The notes beneath the pieces were generated by a model. It was not told the origin of the DNA and made no database searches. It saw only the letters and a list, made by a program, of their open reading frames with translations. A stretch of 64,000 nt of DNA, taken from assembly GCF_001752365.1 (NCBI RefSeq), contig NZ_MEIY01000001.1:3194272-3258271 (forward strand), written 5' to 3'. This document shows, piece after piece, positions 33,824 to 43,283 of this stretch. Positions within the stretch are counted from its first letter, which is position 1. Every line of letters begins with the position of its first letter. The stretch is from Marinobacter sp. X15-166B (GTDB lineage: Bacteria; Pseudomonadota; Gammaproteobacteria; Pseudomonadales; Oleiphilaceae). A program made the position numbers and the translations under genes.

Positions 33824-34513
33824 ATGAGCGAAATTCTGACCACGCTTCTTCAGGACGCCCGCGTCTGGCAGGGTCATCGACACACGTCAACCAACCAACC
33901 GGCGGAGTTAACCGGCTATTCGCGTCTGGACACTCTGTTGGGGGGCCATGGCTGGCCCCGGGGTGCGCTGACCGAGTGCCTGCTGGATACCCCCGGCATT
34001 GGTGAACTTTACCTGCTGCTGCCGTTGGTACGGCGGCTGGCCGAGACAGGGCGCACGGTATTCTGGCTGAACCCGCCCTACATTCCCTACGCCCCGGCGT
34101 TGGCGCGGGCAGGCGTCAATCTGGAAGAGATCATTGTGCTCCATGCCCGGGATCGGGGCGATTTTGTGTGGTCGTTGGAAAATTGTCTGCGCTCACCCGT
34201 TACCGGTCTGGTCATGGCCTGGCCGGACACCCTGGCCCCCCGGGACATCCGGCGCCTGCAACTGGCCGCTGAAGCCGGTAACAACCTGTGCGTTTTGTTT
34301 CGCGAACGCCGTTATAGCGAACAAAGCTCACCTGCCGCGCTGCGTCTTGTGCTGGAACCCGATGGCCCGCAGGGCTTGGGCGTGACCGTGCTGAAGCGCC
34401 GGGGCAGCTGGTCTGGCCAGCGTTGCTCCCTGACTTTGGCCCAGCGGGCGGGGCTCTCTACCGGCACAGTTTCAAGCGTGGTGCGCGGCCCCTGGCCCGC
34501 ACCAGCCCGCTAG
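33824..34513 (+). CDS. imuA: ImuA, RecA-like/SulA-related mutasome subunit
   Basis: A 229-residue protein of the ImuA family (RecA-fold, cell-division-inhibitor-like). It partners ImuB and DnaE2 in SOS mutagenesis. LTGYSRLDTLLGGHGWPRGA (about residues 29-48) is the conserved RecA-like entry region; a degenerate P-loop follows. AGGGG lies 5 nt before the ATG. It is the first gene after the SOS box; imuB starts 9 nt downstream. Confidence 0.9.
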   Translation: MSEILTTLLQDARVWQGHRHTSTNQPAELTGYSRLDTLLGGHGWPRGALTECLLDTPGIGELYLLLPLVRRLAETGRTVFWLNPPYIPYAPALARAGVNLEEIIVLHARDRGDFVWSLENCLRSPVTGLVMAWPDTLAPRDIRRLQLAAEAGNNLCVLFRERRYSEQSSPAALRLVLEPDGPQGLGVTVLKRRGSWSGQRCSLTLAQRAGLSTGTVSSVVRGPWPAPAR

Positions 34514-34522
34514 GTTGGCCCG

Positions 34523-35944
34523 ATGCTCTGGCTCTACCTGCACTTCCCTCACCTGATTCTGGATCACCTCCGGCGCCATCACGAACGGCGTCAGGCGTTG
34601 GTGGTGGTTGAAGGCAGTGGCCAGAACATCCTCCAGGTCTGCCCCGAGGCGCGAACGCTGGGCGTGCGACCGGGCATGCGACTGAAAACCGCCACCAGTC
34701 TGGCCCCGGATCTGACCCTGGTACGCGCGGACCCTGCCCGGGAAGCCAGGGTTCTGGAGGATCAGGCGCTCTGGCTGTATCGCCACGTCGCTCATATCGT
34801 GCTGTGCCCGCCGGCGGGCATACTTATGGAAATTGGCAGCATGCTGCGCTTGTATGACGGTCTTGCCGGAGTCTGGTCCACCCTGCAACGGGCCCTGGAG
34901 GAGCGTCAGCTGACGGCCACCCTGGCAACCGGGTACACCCCTCTGGCCGCACGCCTCCTCGCCCGGGCCCACAAAGGCGAATGCACCGCCACCCGCGAGC
35001 AACTGACCAACACCCTGGCCCGCCTGTCCCTGTCCGCCGCCGGGTTCGATGCCCGCACCTGTACCCGCCTGCAGCGACTGGGCCTGAACACCCTCGGACA
35101 AGTGGCGGCCCTGCCACCGGCGGAACTGGCCCATCGGTTGTCCCCGCAAATCCTGGCCCATGTACAGAAAATCCAGGGAACCCGGGCAGATCCGCAAACG
35201 CCCTGGCAGCCGCCCCGGCGGTTCCGGCAACAGACCGAGTTTGTACAGGACATTGAACAGGCCTCCCGGTTGTTATTCCCCCTGCGGCGGATGCTGACAG
35301 AGCTGGAGGCCTATCTGTGCTGGCGCCAGCAAGATACCGACTGTTTGCTGCTGAAACTGCACCACCGTCACCGTGAACCGTCCCGGTTACGTATCCGCAC
35401 CTCGGGCCCCGAGCACCGCGCCGAGACCTTTCTGGGGCTGATTCGGTTGCGGCTGGAGCAGCAGCCGTTGCCGGCGCCAGTCACCCAGATGAAGTTATCC
35501 GTCAAACGCTTTCTGGGGCGCGCCACACCCGGCGGCCCTGATTTGCTCGGTGACGGCCAGGATCTCAGCGAAGCCTGGCACACCCTGGTCAGCCGCCTGC
35601 AAGCCAGACTCGGCAACCGGGCGCTCATCCGGCTGTCCCCCAAAGCCGATCACCGCCCTGAACACGCCTGGTCGGCCACTGAAGTGCAACGCGCCCACCG
35701 GGCTGACCCGGCCCTGAAGCACCATCACTACCCGGATCGTCCCTTATGGCTGTTGCCGGAGCCGCGACCTCTGACCGAAACACCGCAGGCCTGGCTGGCA
35801 GGGCCGGAACGCATCAGCAGTGGCTGGTGGGAGGGCCAGCGGGTGCAGCGGGACTACTACGTGGCCCAACTGCCTGACGGCCAGCTGGCCTGGGTGTTTC
35901 GGGGGGTAAACAGCCACTGGTTTGTGCACGGCTGGTTTGGCTGA
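34523..35944 (+). CDS. imuB: ImuB, Y-family polymerase-like protein
   Basis: A 473-residue Y-family homologue that bridges ImuA, DnaE2 and the beta clamp. The N-terminus MLWLYLHFPHLILDHL lacks the catalytic DxD of active Y polymerases, as in other ImuB proteins. The palm/finger remnants and little-finger region follow (LGVRPGMRLKTATSLAPDLT; LATGYTPLAARLLAR). A beta-clamp-binding motif is expected in the C-terminal half, but I could not fix it. The TGA overlaps the dnaE2 ATG by 1 nt. Confidence 0.9.
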   Translation: MLWLYLHFPHLILDHLRRHHERRQALVVVEGSGQNILQVCPEARTLGVRPGMRLKTATSLAPDLTLVRADPAREARVLEDQALWLYRHVAHIVLCPPAGILMEIGSMLRLYDGLAGVWSTLQRALEERQLTATLATGYTPLAARLLARAHKGECTATREQLTNTLARLSLSAAGFDARTCTRLQRLGLNTLGQVAALPPAELAHRLSPQILAHVQKIQGTRADPQTPWQPPRRFRQQTEFVQDIEQASRLLFPLRRMLTELEAYLCWRQQDTDCLLLKLHHRHREPSRLRIRTSGPEHRAETFLGLIRLRLEQQPLPAPVTQMKLSVKRFLGRATPGGPDLLGDGQDLSEAWHTLVSRLQARLGNRALIRLSPKADHRPEHAWSATEVQRAHRADPALKHHHYPDRPLWLLPEPRPLTETPQAWLAGPERISSGWWEGQRVQRDYYVAQLPDGQLAWVFRGVNSHWFVHGWFG

Positions 35945-38900
35945 TGAACAGCCTCGCGTACGCTGAATTATTCAGCCTCACCAACTTCACCTTTTTAACC
36001 GGCGCCTCCCACCCCCATGAGCTGGCGGAGCAAGCCGCCAAACTGGGTTATCACGCTCTGGCGATCACCGATGCCTGCTCGGTGGCGGGCATTCCCCGGG
36101 CCTGGGCGGCGCTCAAAGACAGCCCCGTCAAGCTGATTACCGGCAGCTGGTTTGAACTGGACGACGCCCCCCCGGGGGCCAGCGCGCCGGCCTTCGTTCT
36201 GCTGGCCCGTACCCGCACCGGGTATGGCCAGTTGTGCCGGCTGATCACCACCGGCCGGCGCAGGGCGCAGAAGGGTCACTACACCTTGCACACAGCCGAT
36301 CTGGACGAGCACGCCCTGGATGATTGTCTGTGTCTGTGGTTACCGCCCACGCCTGAGGCAGCCGATCAGGACTCGGCACGGGCGTGCGGTCACTGGCTGC
36401 AGCAGCGGTTTACCGATCGTTTCTGGATAGGCGCCACCCGCACCCTGGAGCCCGGCGAGGCGCATCAGCTCGCCCGGGTACGCACGCTGGCCGAGCAACT
36501 GCACTGCCCGGTGGTGGCCCTGGGTGAGGTGCACATGCACCGCCGGGAACGTCAGCCGTTGCAGGATGTGTTAACCGCGATCCGGCACAACATCTCACTG
36601 GAGCGGGCCGGCCACCGTCTGTTCCAGAACGGCGAGCGTTACCTGCGGCCCTTGCCGGTGCTGGAGCGGCTGTTCCCCAGCGCCTGGCTGCAGGAAACTG
36701 TAGCGATTGCCCGACAGTGCACCTTTGAGCCCGGCACCCTGCGTTATGAATACCCCCCCGATCTGGTCCCTGACGGGGAGTCGCCCGCCGCCTGCCTGCA
36801 GCGTCTGACTTGGGCCGGGGCGCAGCAGCGCTACCCCGAAAGCATCCCCCTGAAGGTGCAGACGCTGATTCACAAAGAACTGGCGTTGATTGCCGAACTG
36901 CAGTACGAGCATTACTTCCTTACCGTGTACGACATCGTCGCCTTTGCCCGCGGCCAGGGTATTCTGTGTCAGGGCCGGGGGTCGGCGGCCAATTCGGCGG
37001 TGTGTTATTGCCTGGGGATCACCGAGGTCAATCCGGCTCAGGCAGAGCTGTTGTTTGAGCGTTTCATTTCAAAAGACCGCAATGAGCCGCCGGACATTGA
37101 TGTGGATTTTGAACACGAACGCCGGGAAGAAGTGATTCAGTACATCTATCGGCGTTACAGCCGCGAACGGGCGGCGCTGGCCGCGACGGTGATCCGCTAT
37201 CGCCCGCGCAGTGCGGTCCGGGATGTGGGCAAAGCCCTGGGGCTGGATGCCGCCCTGGTCGACCAGCTGCTGGAACACATTGACTGGCGCGATCAAGCCA
37301 GCAACTGGCGCCAGCAGATTCTCGCCAAGGGGCTCACCAACGACCCGCGGGTCGCCGATCAGTTTTTCTTTTTGGTCAACCAGTTGCTGGGCTTTCCTCG
37401 CCACCTTTCCCAGCATGTCGGCGGCTTTGTGATCAGCGCCGGGCCTTTGGCGGAACTGGTACCGGTGGAGAATGCCGCCATGGCGGATCGCACCGTGATT
37501 CAGTGGGACAAGGACGATCTGGAAAGTCTGGGACTGATGAAGGTGGATGTGCTCGCCTTGGGCATGTTGTCGGCGATACGCAAGGCGCTGGCCCTGATCC
37601 CTGCGCCAACCGGCCAGCCGGTGCGCATCCAGGACGTCCCCAGGGACGACCCCGCCACCTACGCCATGTTGCAGCGGGGCGACAGCATCGGCGTGTTCCA
37701 GGTGGAGTCCCGCGCCCAGATCAGCATGCTGCCCCGGTTGAAACCGGCCACCTTTTACGATCTGGTGGTGCAGGTGGCAATTGTCCGTCCCGGCCCCATT
37801 CAGGGAGACATGGTGCATCCTTACCTGCGCCGCCGCGCCGGGCTGGAACCGGTCGATTACCCCAACGAGGCCATTCGCCAGGTCCTGGGGCGCACTCTGG
37901 GGGTACCTATCTTTCAGGAGCAGGTGATCAAACTGGCCATGGTGGCCGCCGGTTTCAGTGCCGGTGAAGCCGATCAGCTGCGCCGCGCCATGGCGGCCTG
38001 GAAATCACACGGTAACCTGACGCCCTTTCGCGACAAACTGATGAAGGGCATGCTGGCACGCGGCCAGGATCCGGAATTCGCCGAGCGGCTGTACCAGCAA
38101 ATCTGTGGATTTGGCGGCTACGGCTTTCCCGAGTCCCACTCCGCCAGCTTTGCGGTGCTGGTCTACGTATCGGCCTGGCTCAAGTGTCACCACCCGGCCG
38201 CCTTCTACTGCGCCCTGCTCAACAGCCAGCCCATGGGGTTCTATACCCCCTCACAACTGGTGCAGGACGCCCGCCGCCACCAGGTGACAGTGTTGCCGCC
38301 GGACGTGAATCGCAGCCACTGGGATCACACCCTGGAAAAGCCAGACGGGGCACTGAGACTGGGTTTACGCCTGATTCGCGGGCTATCGGCCAGGGGCGGT
38401 AGGGCCCTTGTGCACCAGCGCCCCCCGCAAGGGTATCGCACGGTCGGCGACTTGCGCCGCCGGGCCGGTCTCAACCAGAGGGACCTGGAGTTACTGGCGG
38501 GTGCCAACGCCATGCCCGGGTTCACCGCCAACCGCCACCAGGCGTACTGGCAACTGTTGGACCACGAGCTCTCCTCGGGGTTGTTTGCCGGGTCAGACGG
38601 GGCCTTGTCCGCGCACGATGCTGGCGAAGCTTATAACGCTGGAGATGCGCCTTTGCCCGAACCCAGTGAAGGCCAGAATCTGATGGCCGACTACCGCAGC
38701 CAGGGACTGAGCCTGCAACGTCACCCTTTGGCCTTGCTTCGGGAACAAGGCCAGCTGCCATGGTGTCGCACCGCCGCACAGCTCAAAGATCTGGAGCCCG
38801 GCCGGCCGGTGCAGGTGGCCGGTCTGGTGACGGGCCGCCAGCGGCCCGGTTCCGCCTCCGGCGTGACCTTTGTCACCTTGGAAGACGAAACCGGCAATGT

Positions 38901-39084
38901 GAATGTGATTGTGTGGCTGGCCACCGCACGGCAGCAGCGCAAGCCACTGCTCACCGCACGGTTATTGCAGGTGAAAGGCGTACTGGAAAGAGAGGGCGAG
39001 GTTATTCATGTGATCGCCGGCAAGCTGACCGACCTCAGCAACCTGATCAACAACCTGCCGGTTAGTTCGCGGGACTTTCACTGA
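35944..39084 (+). CDS. dnaE2: Error-prone DNA polymerase DnaE2 (ImuC)
   Basis: A 1046-residue C-family polymerase. The PHP domain starts YAELFSLTNFTFLTGASHPH (about residues 6-25). Catalytic aspartates are in PPDIDVDFEHERR (about 381-393). Other polymerase blocks are GRGSAANSAVCYCLGI, FPRHLSQHVGGFVIS and FGGYGFPESHSASFAVL. The C-terminal OB-fold region includes VTFVTLEDETGNVNVIVW. It performs damage-induced translesion synthesis with ImuA/ImuB. Size is normal and the gene is intact. Confidence 0.95.
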   Translation: MNSLAYAELFSLTNFTFLTGASHPHELAEQAAKLGYHALAITDACSVAGIPRAWAALKDSPVKLITGSWFELDDAPPGASAPAFVLLARTRTGYGQLCRLITTGRRRAQKGHYTLHTADLDEHALDDCLCLWLPPTPEAADQDSARACGHWLQQRFTDRFWIGATRTLEPGEAHQLARVRTLAEQLHCPVVALGEVHMHRRERQPLQDVLTAIRHNISLERAGHRLFQNGERYLRPLPVLERLFPSAWLQETVAIARQCTFEPGTLRYEYPPDLVPDGESPAACLQRLTWAGAQQRYPESIPLKVQTLIHKELALIAELQYEHYFLTVYDIVAFARGQGILCQGRGSAANSAVCYCLGITEVNPAQAELLFERFISKDRNEPPDIDVDFEHERREEVIQYIYRRYSRERAALAATVIRYRPRSAVRDVGKALGLDAALVDQLLEHIDWRDQASNWRQQILAKGLTNDPRVADQFFFLVNQLLGFPRHLSQHVGGFVISAGPLAELVPVENAAMADRTVIQWDKDDLESLGLMKVDVLALGMLSAIRKALALIPAPTGQPVRIQDVPRDDPATYAMLQRGDSIGVFQVESRAQISMLPRLKPATFYDLVVQVAIVRPGPIQGDMVHPYLRRRAGLEPVDYPNEAIRQVLGRTLGVPIFQEQVIKLAMVAAGFSAGEADQLRRAMAAWKSHGNLTPFRDKLMKGMLARGQDPEFAERLYQQICGFGGYGFPESHSASFAVLVYVSAWLKCHHPAAFYCALLNSQPMGFYTPSQLVQDARRHQVTVLPPDVNRSHWDHTLEKPDGALRLGLRLIRGLSARGGRALVHQRPPQGYRTVGDLRRRAGLNQRDLELLAGANAMPGFTANRHQAYWQLLDHELSSGLFAGSDGALSAHDAGEAYNAGDAPLPEPSEGQNLMADYRSQGLSLQRHPLALLREQGQLPWCRTAAQLKDLEPGRPVQVAGLVTGRQRPGSASGVTFVTLEDETGNVNVIVWLATARQQRKPLLTARLLQVKGVLEREGEVIHVIAGKLTDLSNLINNLPVSSRDFH

Positions 39085-39110
39085 CCGGCAAAAACCACCC
39101 ACCAGCCGGG

Positions 39111-40103
39111 CTAGCCCGTCGCTTCCGCCGGCTGACCTTCCCGCGCGTACTGCTGTGCCATCACCGCACACACCATCAACTGGATCTGGTGAAAGATCAT
39201 CAGCGGCAACAACACAGGTCCGAGCATGGACCCCGCAAACAGGACCTTGGCCATGGGCACGCCGGTAGCCAGGCTTTTTTTGGAGCCGGCAAACACAATG
39301 GTGATCCGGTCTTCCCAACTGAACCCGAGCATCCGCCCGAAGGTGGCGGTCAACCACAACACCAGCGCCAGCAACAGGCAGCAGACCACGGTCAGCATCG
39401 CCAGGGCGGTTGGCGAGACCGTGCTCCACAACCCCTCAATCACCGACGCACTCAGCGCGGTATACACCACCAGCAGGATGGAACTTTGGTCCACCTTGGC
39501 CAGAACCGGGCGGTGTCTGTCGATCCAGCCCCCGATCAACGGCCGCATCAGGTGCCCGACAACAAAGGGCAGCAGCAACTGCACACTGATGGCCAGAATG
39601 GAGTTGAGCATGGACGCCGCACTGCTCTCCGCCTGTACATTCATCACCAGCGCCACCAGCACGGGGGTCAACACAATGCCGAGGATACTGGAAGCCGAGG
39701 CGCTGCACACCGCCGCCGGGATATTGCCCCCCGCCAGGGAAGTAAACGCAATGGCCGATTGTACCGTGCCCGGCAACACACACAAAAACAGCAACCCCAG
39801 ATAGAGTTCCTCACCCAGCAGGGGCAGCACCACCGGTCTCAGCACCAGCCCCAGCAGCGGGAACATCACGAAGGTGCAGGCAAACACCAGCAGATGCAGC
39901 CGCCAGTGGGTAGCCCCGTCAATAATGGCCTGCCGGGACAATTTCGCCCCGTGCATGAAAAACAGCAGCGCGATCGCCGCAACAGTCAGCCCCTCGAAGA
40001 ACACCGCCCCCTGCCCATGGGCAGGCAACAAGGTCGCGGCAGCCACCACCGCCAGCAGTACGAGGGTGAAGTTATCGAACAACAGCCGTAAATGAGCAAA
40101 CAT
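39111..40103 (-). CDS. BASS-family transporter (bile acid:sodium symporter-like)
   Basis: A 330-residue inner-membrane protein with about nine or ten helices, of the SBF-like/YfeH type. Typical text: FFMHGAKLSRQAIIDGATHW (about residues 48-67), LFLCVLPGTVQSAIAFTSLA (about 104-123) and FAGSKKSLATGVPMAKVLF near the C-terminus. ATG 40103 was chosen over 40127. Substrate not predictable. It is divergent from an AraC regulator 74 bp away, which is likely to control it. Confidence 0.85.
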   Translation of the reverse strand: MFAHLRLLFDNFTLVLLAVVAAATLLPAHGQGAVFFEGLTVAAIALLFFMHGAKLSRQAIIDGATHWRLHLLVFACTFVMFPLLGLVLRPVVLPLLGEELYLGLLFLCVLPGTVQSAIAFTSLAGGNIPAAVCSASASSILGIVLTPVLVALVMNVQAESSAASMLNSILAISVQLLLPFVVGHLMRPLIGGWIDRHRPVLAKVDQSSILLVVYTALSASVIEGLWSTVSPTALAMLTVVCCLLLALVLWLTATFGRMLGFSWEDRITIVFAGSKKSLATGVPMAKVLFAGSMLGPVLLPLMIFHQIQLMVCAVMAQQYAREGQPAEATG

Positions 40104-40177
40104 TCTGAAACCCTGGTTGAGACACAATAACGGCTATTGTAATGTGAAACCCGACCTAACTCTGTCGGCAATATGAG

Positions 40178-40975
40178 ATGAATCGTCGCCAAACGGACAA
40201 GCAGCAGCAATTATTGGATGAATTGGCCCGCCTGACCGAGCTGCCCCGACCGGTGCTCGGGCAGCAGCTGGCCCTGCCCAACCAGGCCATCGCCACCGAC
40301 CATCAGCACCCCTGGGTGCAGCTGTCCTACGCCATTCACGGCGTGCTGACCGTTGAAACCGCCACCGCAAGTTACCTGGCGCCCCCCAGTCTGGCGGTGT
40401 GGATACCGCCCGGAGTCGTGCACAGTGTGCGCTGCAGCGCCGACACCGAGATTCGCAGTCTGTATCTGGCCCCTGAGGTGTTACCCGACCGGTCTGTGTG
40501 CCAGGTGCTGGAGATTCGCCCCTTGCTGCGCGAGCTGATCGTCGCCTTCAGTGAGTTTCCGGTCGAGTACGATGAAGCGGGCCCGGAGGGCCGCCTGGTC
40601 GGAGTGTTGCTGGACGAGCTGGCTGCAGCGAACAGTTGCGAGTTGATCTTGCCCTGGCCCAGGGATGTCCGGCTGCAGCCCTTGTGCCGCTATCTTGGCC
40701 AGAATCCTGACTGCCAGCAGCCACTGAGCTATTTCAGCGCCCAACTGGGGGTCAGCGATAAAACCCTGATGCGGGATTTCCGTAAACACACCGGCATGAG
40801 CTTTCGCCAGTGGCGCCAGCGCAGTCGCCTGCTGGCCGCCCTGCCCCTGCTGGAGCAGAACATGAGCGTGACCGAGGTGGCACTGGCCTGTGGCTATGAC
40901 AGCCTGTCGGCGTTCATTGCCGCCTTCCGCCAGTTGCTCGGTTACACCCCGGGCAATTACCGCCAGCGTTATTAA
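40178..40975 (+). CDS. AraC-family transcriptional regulator
   Basis: A 265-residue regulator with an N-terminal cupin sensor (HPWVQLSYAIHGVLTVETAT, then WIPPGVVHSVRC) and a C-terminal two-HTH AraC domain (FSAQLGVSDKTLMRDFRKHT; MSVTEVALACGYDSLSAFIA). It is divergent from the BASS-type transporter, so the likely target is that gene and itself. Effector unknown. Confidence 0.9.
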   Translation: MNRRQTDKQQQLLDELARLTELPRPVLGQQLALPNQAIATDHQHPWVQLSYAIHGVLTVETATASYLAPPSLAVWIPPGVVHSVRCSADTEIRSLYLAPEVLPDRSVCQVLEIRPLLRELIVAFSEFPVEYDEAGPEGRLVGVLLDELAAANSCELILPWPRDVRLQPLCRYLGQNPDCQQPLSYFSAQLGVSDKTLMRDFRKHTGMSFRQWRQRSRLLAALPLLEQNMSVTEVALACGYDSLSAFIAAFRQLLGYTPGNYRQRY

Positions 40976-41000
40976 CCTGTCATCCATTCAGCGCCAAAGT

Positions 41001-41041
41001 GCCCTGCCTGTATCACCCGGAGGCGACCACAGGCAGGGGGC
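41001..41041. terminator. Long hairpin between araC-type gene and glpV
   Basis: GCCCTGCCTGT (41001-41011) pairs with ACAGGCAGGGGGC (41029-41041) with a small bulge. It lies between the convergent araC-type and glpV genes. No T-run on either side, so it is a possible, non-canonical bidirectional terminator. Confidence 0.4.
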
Positions 41042-41046
41042 AGACA

Positions 41047-42795
41047 TCAGCCTTTGCGGGCGTCTTCCCAGGTTTGCAACAGTTCTTCATAAGGGACGGT
41101 TTTACCCGGCACCTTTTCATTCGCCAGTTTGGGCTTGGGTGACCCTGGCTGATCCAGCCAGTACTGCGGGTCCCGCGGCTCGTTCAGTTTGGGGCCACAA
41201 TTGGGCATGACATTGGCCCGCTCCAGCCGCTCCATCACCCGGTCCTGCGCATCGGCCAGACCATCCAGCGCTTTCTGGGGGGTGGCTTCGCCACTGGCGG
41301 CCTGGGCAATGTACTGCCACCATAACTGGGCCAGCTTGGGGTAATCCGGTACGTTGGTACCCGTGGGGGTCCACTGCACCCGCGCCGGACTGCGGTAGAA
41401 CTCCACCAGGCCTCCCAGTTTCGGCGCCATTTCCGTCATGTATTCCGAGTTAATATCTGAATCACGAATGGGGGTCAGGCCGGCAATGGTTTTTTCCAGC
41501 GACACCGTCTTGGAGACCGTGAACTGGGCATACAGCCAGGCGGCCAGACGACGTTTTTCGGGGGTTGAATCGAAAAAGGTCCAGGAGCCTACATCCTGAT
41601 AGCCCAGTTTCATGCCCTCTTCCCAGTAAGGGCCGCGGGGCGAAGGCGCCATGCGCCACTTGGGCGTGGCATCGTCGTTGACGACCGGCAGGCCTTCCTC
41701 CACCATGCTGGCGGTAAACGCGGTATACCAGAAGATCTGCTGGGCAATGTTGCCCTGAGCCGGAACCGGCCCGGATTCCGAGAAGGTCATGCCGGTCGCT
41801 TCGGGCGGCGCGTATTTCTTCATCCAGTCAACGTATTTGGTGGTCGCGTAGACTGCGGCAGGGCCGTTGGTGGCGCCGCCGCGGGATACGTTAGACCCAA
41901 CCGGGTGGCACTCTTCCACCCGGATTCCCCACTCGTCTACCGGCACGCCGTTAGGCAACCCCTTGTCGCCGGCCCCGGCCATGGAAAACCAGGCATCGGT
42001 AAAACGCCAGCCCAGGGACGGGTCTTTTTTGCCATAATCCATGTGGCCATACACCCGGTTGCCATCGATTTCCTTGACATGCACCGAGAAAAACTCGGCA
42101 ATGTCTTCGTACGCCGACCAGTTCACCGGTACACCCAACTCATACCCGTAGCGCTCCCGGAACTGCTGTTTCAGGTCGTCACGTTCGAACCAGTCCGCCC
42201 GGAACCAGTACAGGTTGGCGAATTGCTGGTCGGGCAGTTGATAGAGTTTGCCATCCGGCCCGGTGGTGAAATCGAGCCCGATGAAATCGTCCAGATCCAG
42301 AGTCGGCAGGGTCAGGTCTTTGCCGGAGCCACTCATGATGTCGTCGATGGGCACCACCTTGCCATATCGAAAATGGGTCCCGATCAAATCGGAGTCGTTC
42401 ACGTAGGCGTCGTAGATGTTCCGGCCCGACTGCATCTGGGTCTGCAGTTTCTCGATCACGTCGCCTTCCTGGATCAGCGTATGGGTTATCTTGATACCGG
42501 TGATGTCGGTGAACGCTTTCGCCAGGACGCTTGCTTCATATTCATGGGTGGCTATGGTTTCCGACACCACGTTGATGTCCATACCGCGAAACTCTTTCGC
42601 CGCGTTGGTAAACCAGGCCAATTCTTCCAGCTGCTGTTCCTTGCTGAGGGTCGACCGTTGGAAAGACTCAGTGACCCACTTTTCCGCCGCGTCTGCATAC
42701 TGATCTGCATAAGCCTGCAGGCTCATCCCCAAACTGGCTGCGGCGATAGCGGCACTGAGCATAAGAGCTTTGGGACGTTTGTTGTTGTTAGACAT
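41047..42795 (-). CDS. glpV: Glycerol ABC transporter substrate-binding protein
   Basis: A 582-residue periplasmic binding protein (signal peptide LSAAIAAASLGMSLQAYA). It is much longer than usual sugar-binding proteins, as is typical of GlpV of the Rhizobium-type GlpSTPQUV glycerol importer. Conserved text: ETIATHEYEASVLAKAFTDI, IYDAYVNDSDLIGTHFRYG. ATG 42795 has GAGG 8 nt upstream. It is the last gene of the transporter set, 202 bp behind glpU, a gap large enough for a separate promoter. Confidence 0.92.
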   Translation of the reverse strand: MSNNNKRPKALMLSAAIAAASLGMSLQAYADQYADAAEKWVTESFQRSTLSKEQQLEELAWFTNAAKEFRGMDINVVSETIATHEYEASVLAKAFTDITGIKITHTLIQEGDVIEKLQTQMQSGRNIYDAYVNDSDLIGTHFRYGKVVPIDDIMSGSGKDLTLPTLDLDDFIGLDFTTGPDGKLYQLPDQQFANLYWFRADWFERDDLKQQFRERYGYELGVPVNWSAYEDIAEFFSVHVKEIDGNRVYGHMDYGKKDPSLGWRFTDAWFSMAGAGDKGLPNGVPVDEWGIRVEECHPVGSNVSRGGATNGPAAVYATTKYVDWMKKYAPPEATGMTFSESGPVPAQGNIAQQIFWYTAFTASMVEEGLPVVNDDATPKWRMAPSPRGPYWEEGMKLGYQDVGSWTFFDSTPEKRRLAAWLYAQFTVSKTVSLEKTIAGLTPIRDSDINSEYMTEMAPKLGGLVEFYRSPARVQWTPTGTNVPDYPKLAQLWWQYIAQAASGEATPQKALDGLADAQDRVMERLERANVMPNCGPKLNEPRDPQYWLDQPGSPKPKLANEKVPGKTVPYEELLQTWEDARKG

Positions 42796-42907
42796 ATCCG
42801 ACCTCATTTGCTGTTTAGTAAAGAGCGGGCGCTAGCCCCACTCCGTTGCTTCCTTCAACCGCAGTTACAGCACGCGATCCTTTCCTTCCGGGCTCGAACG
42901 TTGTTTC

Positions 42908-42925
42908 GTGTTCGCTTTCGAGCAC
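42908..42925. promoter_or_regulatory. Candidate GlpR operator upstream of glpV
   Basis: GTGTTCG-CTTT-CGAGCAC, an imperfect dyad with one mismatch, in the glpU-glpV gap. GlpR sites in Proteobacteria contain TGTTCG/CGAACA halves, and a GlpR homologue is encoded at 51023. Inference only. Confidence 0.4.
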
Positions 42926-42997
42926 AGCTATCAAGCTAGTTCGTCCAAAAACGGGTGACCACCAATCCAACTGCCGGGCCAGCGCGCCGGCCTACCC

Positions 42998-43273
42998 CTA
43001 CCCCCATCGCAGCAAGACCACCATCCACGCGACCGACACGGCCAGCGCAACCCATAAGGTCACGTCACTGACTGCGAGAAAGGTCAGATGGATATAGGCC
43101 GCCGATAACAAACCGATAAACAAACGGTCACCACGGGTGGTCGCAATGGGCAAAAACCCCTTGCGCTCCACGCTGGGGGACACCAGTTCATAAACGGTCA
43201 TCACCGCCAGCAGGCCTGCAATCACCGCGAAAAAGATGGCCACGCTGGGGGTCCAATTCATCCACGCAATCAT
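42998..43273 (-). CDS. glpU: GlpU, DUF2160 small membrane protein of the glycerol transporter
   Basis: A 91-residue protein with about three hydrophobic helices (AIFFAVIAGLLAVMTVYELV; FIGLLSAAYIHLTFLAV; LWVALAVSVAWMVVLLRWG). DUF2160 proteins accompany glycerol ABC importers; function not established. Start at ATG 43273 with GGAGG 5 nt upstream. Lies 10 nt after glpQ. Confidence 0.85.
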   Translation of the reverse strand: MIAWMNWTPSVAIFFAVIAGLLAVMTVYELVSPSVERKGFLPIATTRGDRLFIGLLSAAYIHLTFLAVSDVTLWVALAVSVAWMVVLLRWG

Positions 43274-43283
43274 CATCGCCTCC

